Below are positions 26,328 through 33,468 of a DNA stretch of 64,000 bases, piece after piece. This stretch comes from Lewinellaceae bacterium (lineage in GTDB: Bacteria > Bacteroidota > Bacteroidia > Chitinophagales > Saprospiraceae), in contig JACJYG010000009.1 in the NCBI GenBank assembly GCA_020636215.1, positions 248,001-312,000 of the forward strand. The letters run 5' to 3'. Every line of letters begins with the position of its first letter. The first letter of the stretch is position 1. Made by a program: the position numbers and the translations under genes. The notes under the pieces were generated by a model. That model searched no databases. It saw only the letters and a program-made list of their open reading frames with translations, and was not told where the DNA came from.

Positions 26328-26780
26328 TCAATCCAAATCCGGTACAGCATCCAGGAATTCATAATCGTGCCGCTCGTAATCCAGGGCGCAACAATAGCTT
26401 TCCAGGCCATTGGTTACGAGTATGTACCGCACTTTGAGCGGCATGTTGTACCAGGACGCCTGCCGGAAGGTATCCTGACTGATGGGCACCTGGGGTGCTT
26501 TACACTCAATCAACATAAAGGGTAAAAAGCTGCTGTCATACACCAAAAGGTCAAAGCGTTTATTTAAAGTATTAACTTTCAACCCTTTCTCAACATTAAT
26601 TCGAGCGATACTATACCCTTTTTCCTCCACCAGATAGTGTATGGCTAACTGGCGCACCATTTCCTCTGGTTGCAGCACCAGCCATTTCTTACGAATGGGA
26701 TCAAAGATAAACCGTTTATCATTTTCGCGTTTGACATTCAGCAGATCTTTGAAGCGCATCAGCTCGAGGTCAATTCGCAT
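26328..26780 (-). CDS. HsdR_N-type small nuclease-like protein (type I restriction enzyme R N-terminal domain)
   Basis: A 150-residue stand-alone protein with the PD-(D/E)xK core of the HSDR_N_2 family: 'KRFDLLVYD' (Asp77) followed by 'PFMLIECKAP' (Glu92, Lys94). The upstream 'LVLQPEEMVRQLAIHYLVEEKGY' helix is also typical. There is no helicase, methylase or specificity gene nearby, so it is not a restriction system. Stand-alone copies of this kind are common single genes in Bacteroidota, and the function is unknown. Its ATG overlaps the stop of the preceding T9SS gene by one base (TGATG), implying translational coupling. Confidence 0.8.
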   Translation of the reverse strand: MRIDLELMRFKDLLNVKRENDKRFIFDPIRKKWLVLQPEEMVRQLAIHYLVEEKGYSIARINVEKGLKVNTLNKRFDLLVYDSSFLPFMLIECKAPQVPISQDTFRQASWYNMPLKVRYILVTNGLESYCCALDYERHDYEFLDAVPDLD

Positions 26781-27856
26781 CAGCGGAAAATAACTTTTCG
26801 GCTTACTACGTCATTGCCAGAAGCCAGCTGCAGGAAATATATCCCTCCCGGCAGATTGCCCCGATCGAGTGTAAAATTGTTCACCCCCTCCGGCAGTTGC
26901 CCCTGATAAATGGATCGCAGTAATGCACCATCCAGGCTATAAAGGGCCAGCCGGGCCATTGGCAATGCCTGAGCAAGCTCCAATTGCACTGTTGCCTGTT
27001 GGCTTATCAGATTGGGTAATACGTTGAACCGGCTGACCGCATCGGGTTCTTCTTTGGTGGCCGAGACTATTGACACCACCGTTGAATTTGTGTTGACCGC
27101 TCCGTATTTGGCGCCATCCTTCTTCCAGATGACGGTAGCAATTTCAATATCCCCGTTATACAGGTCATCGAGGTCTAATATTCCGGCGAGCTGCATCTGA
27201 GCACCGGTAAGGGTAAACGATTGCTCTACCTCGGTGCCTGCCGTGATATTGCCGTTGGCAATCAGCTCGCCAAAAGAACCAGGTGTGGCCGATAAACGCA
27301 AAAGTTCTTTGTGCTGAGCATTGTCACCAAGGCTTGCCTGATAACCGACATAGGACTTCTCGACCAGATAAACGCCAAGATAATATTCGCCATTGGTGTC
27401 CTGAAAAAATCGGGCCTTGGTTTCTATCTCAACGGTATAGGTGTCGTCAACCTGCGCCTTTAGGCCGGCCTGCACCACCGGCGCCTGCCCGTTGATCTGC
27501 TGGACCTTTTGCCGAACAGCATCCCGGACAGTGGCAATATTACCGGATAGGGCGCCCTGATTCTCATTATTTACAAAAAAGACCGGCTGGGAAATTACGT
27601 TGTCATTGCCATACCAGGCAAGCGCTGTCGGGTTCTGATAATTGCCGCTGTAATGCGCCGCCACCAGCAGGGCATCACCACTATTGTCGGCAATCAGGTT
27701 CTCGAAAAGCGTCCAGCCCCAGGTGCCACAATAAGGGCACCAGCTGGCGGTATATTTTACAACCAGAGGTTTGTTCGTCTGTGGAACGGTAATATCCTGA
27801 GCGCATAGAATAAGAGAAAAGGCTAAAAAGGGCAAAAAGAGTACTAACTTCTTCAT
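26780..27856 (-). CDS. Omp28-related thioredoxin-like protein with T9SS sorting domain
   Basis: A 358-residue secreted protein. Signal peptide MKKLVLFLPFLAFSLILCAQ, then a thioredoxin-like domain with a CxxC active-site motif (KYTASWCPYCGTWGW) and 'ALLVAAHYSGNYQNPTALAWYG'. A beta-rich Omp28-like domain follows (about 120-250), and the last 80 residues make a T9SS sorting domain (NVLPNLISQQATVQLEL ... LPGGIYFLQLASG). It probably acts at the cell surface, perhaps in thiol chemistry, though surface redox function is unproven in this group. It lies 49 bp after tilS and may share the lysC-pfkB-tilS transcript. Confidence 0.85.
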   Translation of the reverse strand: MKKLVLFLPFLAFSLILCAQDITVPQTNKPLVVKYTASWCPYCGTWGWTLFENLIADNSGDALLVAAHYSGNYQNPTALAWYGNDNVISQPVFFVNNENQGALSGNIATVRDAVRQKVQQINGQAPVVQAGLKAQVDDTYTVEIETKARFFQDTNGEYYLGVYLVEKSYVGYQASLGDNAQHKELLRLSATPGSFGELIANGNITAGTEVEQSFTLTGAQMQLAGILDLDDLYNGDIEIATVIWKKDGAKYGAVNTNSTVVSIVSATKEEPDAVSRFNVLPNLISQQATVQLELAQALPMARLALYSLDGALLRSIYQGQLPEGVNNFTLDRGNLPGGIYFLQLASGNDVVSRKVIFR

Positions 27857-27905
27857 TATTTTAAACTTTTGGGCTGAAATAATAGCTTATACCGGTCAAA
27901 GTTGA

Positions 27906-29243
27906 CTACACTTTTTCAAATTTCAAAGCCCAGTAGGCCTTAGTGTCCGCCCTTATCCGGAATCTGTCGTCGATGCGATAGCCCACCACCCAGCAAATGC
28001 GCCCCAGCCGGTCTTCCAATATCCAGGCCATTTCTTTGTCAAAGCGGGGAACCTTGTAGTTCGTAAAAAAATCCTGAACCTTTTGATGTTGCCCCCCCAT
28101 ACCCAACGGTTGAAAAACGTCCCCTTCCTGCCAACGCCGAAGGCGAAGCGGGAATTCTAATATATCCGCATCCAGCGCAGCTTCGGTGGTGTCCGAAGTA
28201 AAAAAACCGGGCCTTCCGCTGTGCCGATGCAACGACAGCCGGCCATCAGAAAGCTCAAGGACCTGGTTGGTTTCCTCTATCTGGTGTACAACCAGGCTTT
28301 CGCTTTCGGGCAGGGCTTCCAGGATCAGGGCATCCCTGTCGACAAGCAGACGGTAATGGGGCGCAAAAAAAGCCGCACCGGTATGTCCCAGGCTGGAGGC
28401 CAACTGTTGTGCCTGGCTGGTGTTGAATCCAAAGGGCGACAAAAATTCATAAAGAAGGGACGGCATAGCAGCCGCGTGCTCCCGGAGTATCGGAATAGAC
28501 AACAATACCCGGCCTTCTATTTCCGAAACGATCTGTCCACGGAGCAGATCCAAAGCATAGTCATAGAGATATTCCGCTTCTTTCATGCGCTCCAGGTTGG
28601 CCGCCATTGTCGCTTCCAATGCAGGGTTGATTTTTCGCAGGGCGGGAATAGCCTGCAGTCGTATCCTATTGCGGCTATACTTGTCTTCCGCATTAGAAGC
28701 ATCCTCTCGAAAGGTAATCTTATTGGCAGCCACAAAGGCTTCAAGCCCTGCGCGACTAGCAAAGAGAAGCGGCCGGATAATATTACCATTTTGGGAAGGG
28801 ATGCCATGCAAACCTCGGATCCCGCAACCTTTAGCCCAGTTTAACAATACCGTCTCAATAGAGTCATTGAGGTGATGGGCGGTGGCAATATGGCTATATC
28901 CCTCTTTCTCCCGGGTAGCTTCGAGCCATTTGTACCGAAGTTCCCGGGCAGCCATCTGAATAGAAACGCCTAATGTTTCGGCTTCTGTCAGGGTGTCAAA
29001 AGTGATGGAATAAAAAGGCGCTCCCCAACTTTGAGCAAGATCCTTTACAAAACGCTCATCTCCATTGGAAGCATCCCCCCGGAGCTTGAAATTGCAGTGG
29101 GCCAATCCAAAATCCCAACCCGACTGTCGAAAAAGGTACGCCATTGCGATGGAATCCAGCCCGCCACTGATTGCCAGAAGCACGCGGCTGTCCGGTGGCA
29201 GCATTTTTTCGGACTCGATAAATTGTTGAAAATCATCCAACAT
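27906..29243 (-). CDS. tilS: tRNA(Ile)-lysidine synthase
   Basis: A 445-residue enzyme that modifies C34 of tRNA-Ile(CAU) to lysidine so it reads AUA. The N-terminal PP-loop ATPase has 'LLAISGGLDSIAMAYLF' (residues 22-38) and 'HCNFKLRGDAS'. 'ATAHHLNDSIETVLLNWAKGCGIRGLHGIP' is diagnostic of TilS, and 'EDASNAEDKYSRNRIR' lies in the substrate region. The C-terminal domain ends with 'KVQDFFTNYKVPRFDKEMAWIL'. It starts 12 bp after a PfkB-family kinase gene and is likely cotranscribed with it. Essential in most bacteria. Confidence 0.95.
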   Translation of the reverse strand: MLDDFQQFIESEKMLPPDSRVLLAISGGLDSIAMAYLFRQSGWDFGLAHCNFKLRGDASNGDERFVKDLAQSWGAPFYSITFDTLTEAETLGVSIQMAARELRYKWLEATREKEGYSHIATAHHLNDSIETVLLNWAKGCGIRGLHGIPSQNGNIIRPLLFASRAGLEAFVAANKITFREDASNAEDKYSRNRIRLQAIPALRKINPALEATMAANLERMKEAEYLYDYALDLLRGQIVSEIEGRVLLSIPILREHAAAMPSLLYEFLSPFGFNTSQAQQLASSLGHTGAAFFAPHYRLLVDRDALILEALPESESLVVHQIEETNQVLELSDGRLSLHRHSGRPGFFTSDTTEAALDADILEFPLRLRRWQEGDVFQPLGMGGQHQKVQDFFTNYKVPRFDKEMAWILEDRLGRICWVVGYRIDDRFRIRADTKAYWALKFEKV

Positions 29244-29255
29244 AGGCAGGCTGTT

Positions 29256-30260
29256 TTACACCCGCGCTGCTTCAGGGTAGTGCTTACGGATCAATGCATT
29301 GGTCTCTTCCAGCGATTTGAAAACATCGAAATTCGTGCCTTGCGTGCGCAAGGCTCCCAAAGCGTTGGCATACTGCGCCGCACGGATATAATCAGTCCGG
29401 TCTTCCAACAAACCAAAGGCCATGCCTCCTGCGAAGGAATCCCCGCAACCAGTAGTATCAACTACCTCTTCTACCCATACTGACTGGACAAATTCTGCTC
29501 TGAACTTTCCCTCCGGCATGGAGTAAACCATACAGCCACGAGCATCAAGGGTAATAAAAACTGCTTTAACCCCTCTTTCCAGGCAATGTTGGGCGAATTG
29601 CGCCATTTCATTTTCCGAAAGCTCCCGGTATTCATGTTTCAGTTCTTCCGGCTTATACTCTTTTTTGAACCAGCAACAACCCGCCTCTTCGATATTCATT
29701 TTCAGGACATCGATGTAGGGTAGCCAAAGGTCCCGTTCCACCCAAAACCGACGCAAACGGTTACCGGTGGTCGTTACCGTTGTAGTAGGGCCGTGGGCAT
29801 CGAATATAGTAATGGCGCCCTCTCGCCGGTTTTGTTTGATATATTGTAAGGTCTCCAAAGGCACTTCGTAATCCGAAATTGGCACCCCCACAAATATGTC
29901 GGCGTCAATCAGCGGGGCAACATCCTCCGGGCGTATGGGAGGCATAAAAGCCGTTTGCTTCTCCAGGCGGTTATTCTGGTCGACAAAGCGCAGCTGGATC
30001 ACATCCCCCTGGTCGAGGTGAGAATAGACGGCTTCGAGGCCTATGTTGGGATAGGCGCCTAAAAGATTTTTTATTTCCTGTTCATCCTTGCGCCGGATGT
30101 GGGTGAGCGGATAAGCTTTTCCTTTGCCTTCCATCAGTTTTGCCAAAGCAATAACAGGATGCGTCACACAACCGTATTTGACGATCACCTGGCCGCGGTT
30201 AGTCGTAATATGATCATAAGGGATTGGGCCCAGGACAGCGATTTTGTATTGTCTATCCAT
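29256..30260 (-). CDS. PfkB-family carbohydrate kinase
   Basis: A 334-residue ribokinase-fold kinase. The anion-hole and catalytic-base signature is 'EEVVDTTGCGDSFAGGMAFG' near residue 268. An N-terminal 'AVLGPIPYDHITT' strand replaces the usual GG motif. The substrate-lid region 'FMPPIRPEDVAPLIDADIFVGVPI' is present. The substrate sugar cannot be named; no dedicated pathway genes adjoin it. It sits between lysC (142 bp upstream) and tilS (12 bp downstream). Confidence 0.85.
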   Translation of the reverse strand: MDRQYKIAVLGPIPYDHITTNRGQVIVKYGCVTHPVIALAKLMEGKGKAYPLTHIRRKDEQEIKNLLGAYPNIGLEAVYSHLDQGDVIQLRFVDQNNRLEKQTAFMPPIRPEDVAPLIDADIFVGVPISDYEVPLETLQYIKQNRREGAITIFDAHGPTTTVTTTGNRLRRFWVERDLWLPYIDVLKMNIEEAGCCWFKKEYKPEELKHEYRELSENEMAQFAQHCLERGVKAVFITLDARGCMVYSMPEGKFRAEFVQSVWVEEVVDTTGCGDSFAGGMAFGLLEDRTDYIRAAQYANALGALRTQGTNFDVFKSLEETNALIRKHYPEAARV

Positions 30261-30401
30261 ATTATTACCAAGGCTTTTGGATGGTTTCCGTGAAAATTGT
30301 TTTCGGCAAGCCTAATATATGAAATAATTTTCCGAACGGAACAATAGGTTGCCCGGTTTTCAGTTTTCTGCACCCTGCGCACGCCGTTGCCGAGATATGC
30401 A

Positions 30402-31715
30402 TTAGTTTGGCTGGGCCGTTTGCCGGCGGCGCATTACCGGTACATCCTTCACTACCATCTGAACGGTGGTATCCTTAATGCGCTCTTCCAGCAGCACGAT
30501 CTTTCCACGGCGCAGGTTATTGAGCAGATCCTCCTGATAGTGCCGCACCGTGATCAATTCCAGCCCACGATCGAGCATGACTTTAAATTTATCGCTAATG
30601 CGGGCAGCAAAGCGGTCGGCCTTGTCATCCACATCATTGACGCAGAGGCTAAAACTGATGGCCGAATTTTGCATCATATTCACCTGAAGGCGGAATTCCG
30701 CGACAAGGTTAAACAGGTAGCTGATGTGGTGTTCGGCGACAAAGGAAAAGTCACGGGTACTAATCTGTAAGAGGACTTGATTGGGTTCTAAGGCTACAAT
30801 AGGCGGATAGGCGTCTTCCACCTCATTTGAGATCAGGGTGCCTTCGCCTTCAGGATTGATGAAGGATTTTACCAAGAGGGGAATGCTCTTGTTTTGAAGC
30901 GGTTTAATCGTTTTTGGATGGATCACCTTGGCGCCATAATAAGTCATTTCGATCGCTTCTTTGTAGGAAAGCCGATCCAGCTTGGTCGCGTTCTCAAACA
31001 CTCGAGGGTCAGCGGTAAGCACGCCGGGAACGTCTTTCCAGATGGTCATATCCTGTGCGTCCAGGCAAAAGGAAAAAATAGCTGCCGTATAATCAGATCC
31101 TTCCCGGCCAAGGGTAGTGGTAAAATTCTCTGTTGTACTTCCGATAAAACCCTGTGTAACGATAAACCCTGGTTCTGCAAGCATGGGAACAACAATGCGT
31201 TCCGCACGGTCCATCGTTTCCTCCCATTGCACCCAGCCCTCCCGGAAAATATCATCGGTCAGGATAACATCGCGGGCGTCAAGCCATTGGGTGGGCAAGC
31301 CGATTTTCGTGAAATAAGCATGCGCTATCTTCGAGGAAACCAGCTCACCGACGCAGACAATCTGGTCGTACATGTAATCATAATTCTCATGGGGTTCTTC
31401 CTCCAACACCCACTCCACCTCTACGAAGGCGTCATTGACCACAGCATAGGCCTCGTCCTCTTTTCCAAACAGCTCCTCCATAATCTGATAATGCTGAGCC
31501 TTGATCTCGTTCAGTATCTCAAAAGCTTTACCATTTCGGGCAGCATGGGCTTCCACTACCTTTTCCAGGGCATTAGTGGTTTTGCCCATAGCGGACACCA
31601 CGATCACCAGCTTTTCCTTTTTATAAGATTGGAGAATGCCAGCAACATTTTTAATTGCAGTGGGGTCTTTGAGCGAGGCCCCGCCGAACTTAAATACTTT
31701 GACTGTTTGTTTCAT
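30402..31715 (-). CDS. lysC: Aspartate kinase
   Basis: A 437-residue monofunctional aspartokinase, the first step to lysine, methionine and threonine. The N-terminal kinase domain opens 'VFKFGGASLKDPTAIKNVA' and has 'TTLGREGSDYTAAIFSFCL' and 'WKDVPGVLTADPRVFENATKLDRLSY'. The last 120 residues hold the ACT-type regulatory region ('LLQISTRDFSFVAEHHISYLFNL'), which binds feedback amino acids in this family. There is no fused homoserine dehydrogenase. It reads toward the pfkB-type gene. A MITE lies 34 bp upstream of its start codon. Confidence 0.93.
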   Translation of the reverse strand: MKQTVKVFKFGGASLKDPTAIKNVAGILQSYKKEKLVIVVSAMGKTTNALEKVVEAHAARNGKAFEILNEIKAQHYQIMEELFGKEDEAYAVVNDAFVEVEWVLEEEPHENYDYMYDQIVCVGELVSSKIAHAYFTKIGLPTQWLDARDVILTDDIFREGWVQWEETMDRAERIVVPMLAEPGFIVTQGFIGSTTENFTTTLGREGSDYTAAIFSFCLDAQDMTIWKDVPGVLTADPRVFENATKLDRLSYKEAIEMTYYGAKVIHPKTIKPLQNKSIPLLVKSFINPEGEGTLISNEVEDAYPPIVALEPNQVLLQISTRDFSFVAEHHISYLFNLVAEFRLQVNMMQNSAISFSLCVNDVDDKADRFAARISDKFKVMLDRGLELITVRHYQEDLLNNLRRGKIVLLEERIKDTTVQMVVKDVPVMRRRQTAQPN

Positions 31716-31751
31716 TGAGCGATTAATTGCAAATGAAAAAAGCAGGTTTAA

Positions 31752-31912
31752 GAAGCTGTTTGAATTTGGTTTTTAGAATTTATTATAGGCTGTTTTTTCG
31801 TCAATCAAGGCTCTTTTTGAGCCTCGTACCCATAGGTACGGGGCGAAAAAAAGCCGCAGAGTGGCGGAAAAAGAGGCATAATAAAACTGAAGGACTAAAT
31901 TCAAACAGCTTC
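31752..31912. mobile_element. 161-bp MITE with terminal inverted repeats
   Basis: The two ends are inverted copies: GAAGCTGTTTGAATTTGGT at 31752-31770 and its complement (one mismatch) at 31894-31912. The flanks repeat TAA (31749-31751 and 31913-31915), fitting a target-site duplication. Inside are two hairpins (AGGCTC/GAGCCT at 31808-31824 and GTACC/GGTAC at 31826-31839) and inner arms GCTGTTTTTTCG / CGAAAAAAAGC, so a single strand could fold end to end. It encodes no protein. It lies between the lysC start and the terminator of the TPR gene. The parent transposase is not in the window. Confidence 0.75.
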
Positions 31913-31927
31913 TAAGGGCTTTTGTAA

Positions 31928-31966
31928 AAAAAGGGCTGTAATGCATGAAACACTACAGCCCTTTTT
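31928..31966 (-). terminator. Intrinsic terminator of the TPR-protein gene
   Basis: A 13-bp perfect stem (AAAAAGGGCTGTA at 31928-31940 with 31954-31966) and a 13-nt loop, ending in a T-run on the minus strand, 24 bp past the stop of the TPR gene. Confidence 0.85.
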
Positions 31967-31989
31967 GGCTTGAGCTGAGCTACCCCAGC

Positions 31990-33324
31990 TTAGTTCTTTT
32001 TCTGAAAGTAAGAAGAATCAACCGTCCCACCTTCCTGGATAATATCGAGGCGTTTCTTGAACTCGTTGGACTTCTCCAGGTCGTCTTTACGAGCATATAT
32101 TTCCTTCAGAGCGATCAGAGTGTTGATGTCATTGGGAGATAGCGCTTCTGCATCCTGGAAGTACGGCAGTGCATGATCGAACTCAGCGAAAATCTCCTTC
32201 TTGAGTTTTTCGTATTTGGCGATGCCTTCCTTGGTGTAGTCATCCGCCAGCTTGTTCAATTCCAGCGTCATAGCAGCAGCCTTGTTGTAGTACAGGGCCC
32301 CTATGCTATAGATAGCATCTGCGTAGTTGGGGTCTTTTTCCAATGCCTGGTTATAATACTTTTTGGCATTTTCGAAGTACTCATTAGCCTTTGCTGTATT
32401 GCCCTCTTTTTGGGCCGACTGATAAAGGTTATCATAGACATTACCCATCGTAGAATACAAGGAAACGTTATCCGGCTCCTTAGCGATAGCCATTTTCAAC
32501 TTATCGATCAGTTCATCCAGCTTGTTGATGCGCAAAAAGTGGTTGATTTCAGCGAATAGCAGGGATACATCGTCCGGGTAGAGTTTACGCCCTTCTTCCA
32601 GGTAGGAGTAGGCTTGTTCCGGGCTGGTTTCATCCGATTTGATCTTGTAAAGCGCTTCATAGATCGCCGGCTTTTCATACTTGATATCGTAGAGTTTCTG
32701 GAAGAAACCGGCGGCGGCAGCGGGATCCTCTGCATTAAGAGCAGCCAGGCCTGTAATATACAGTTGGTTATTGAGGTCATCCTCTGCGTCCAGCGCGCTT
32801 TTCTCTTTATTATTTTTCAGAATATCGTGGATATCCACCACTTCCTTAAAGTTGGTGAACGCACCGGCATAGTCACCGGCTTCGTACATGTAGATGCCCA
32901 TATTGCTGAGGTTACCCTGAGCAATTTGCATGCCTTTCAAAGCATCCTTTTGTTCGTATTTTTTTTCTGCCAGTTCGAAGGCCTTCATAAAGGCTTCGGC
33001 AGCCTGCTGGGCAGGGTGCTCCACCTGCGGCAAGCTTTTTTCATCACCAATACCTAATTGGCGGATAGCCACAATCTGGTTGGCTATCTCATTGTATATC
33101 TCCCCTTTCGTCACCCAGGTCTTGGCCATTTTGCCAGCTTCAGGATCCTTCTCGGCAACCATTATCTCGTCAACTGCTTCTTTCAGTTTTTCCTTGTTGT
33201 TGGTAGGGTCGAGATTAAAAGAACCAAGCGCTTTGGCTGCCTGACGCTGGGCCTTTATTCCATCTTGTGCATTCAATGCCGTGATCAGCAAAAGGGCGAT
33301 GAAACCCAAAATCAGTTTCTTCAT
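31990..33324 (-). CDS. Exported tetratricopeptide repeat protein
   Basis: A 444-residue protein with a signal peptide (MKKLILGFIALLLITALNAQ), so periplasmic or outer-membrane associated. TPR units are scattered through it, clearest at 'DNVSLYSTMGNVYDNLYQSAQKEGNTAKANEYFENAKKYYNQALEKDPNYADAIYSIGALYYNKAA' (split here as one helical stretch near residues 285-350) and near the end (ALSPNDINTLIALKEIYARKDDLEKS). Probably a scaffold for protein contacts. No partner can be named from context; gyrA lies 144 bp upstream. It has its own terminator and a candidate promoter. Confidence 0.85.
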   Translation of the reverse strand: MKKLILGFIALLLITALNAQDGIKAQRQAAKALGSFNLDPTNNKEKLKEAVDEIMVAEKDPEAGKMAKTWVTKGEIYNEIANQIVAIRQLGIGDEKSLPQVEHPAQQAAEAFMKAFELAEKKYEQKDALKGMQIAQGNLSNMGIYMYEAGDYAGAFTNFKEVVDIHDILKNNKEKSALDAEDDLNNQLYITGLAALNAEDPAAAAGFFQKLYDIKYEKPAIYEALYKIKSDETSPEQAYSYLEEGRKLYPDDVSLLFAEINHFLRINKLDELIDKLKMAIAKEPDNVSLYSTMGNVYDNLYQSAQKEGNTAKANEYFENAKKYYNQALEKDPNYADAIYSIGALYYNKAAAMTLELNKLADDYTKEGIAKYEKLKKEIFAEFDHALPYFQDAEALSPNDINTLIALKEIYARKDDLEKSNEFKKRLDIIQEGGTVDSSYFQKKN

Positions 33325-33348
33325 AGTGGAATTTTGTTTTTATTTAGA

Positions 33349-33382
33349 CAAATCTACACTTTTGACGTCATTTAGGCGCAAA
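33349..33382 (-). promoter_or_regulatory. Candidate promoter of the TPR-protein gene
   Basis: On the minus strand a -33 TTTG (33382-33379) is followed after 22 bp by TAGATTTG (33356-33349), an exact TAnnTTTG. It lies 25 bp before the start codon. The spacing is slightly long. Confidence 0.45.
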
Positions 33383-33468
33383 GAGGTATTTACAAAATGT
33401 TAAAATTTTTCTCCATACCTCCTTCCTCCGTTAGGCTATGAAAGATAAAGCCTCCGCACCAGGCTTAT

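Noticed and set aside
26328..26780. Type I restriction-modification system
   Set aside because: Only a 150-residue HsdR_N-like domain is present; no methylase, specificity or helicase gene adjoins it.
33420..33468. Terminator after gyrA
   Set aside because: The AGGCT/AGCCT stem has a long loop and no T-run; too weak to call.
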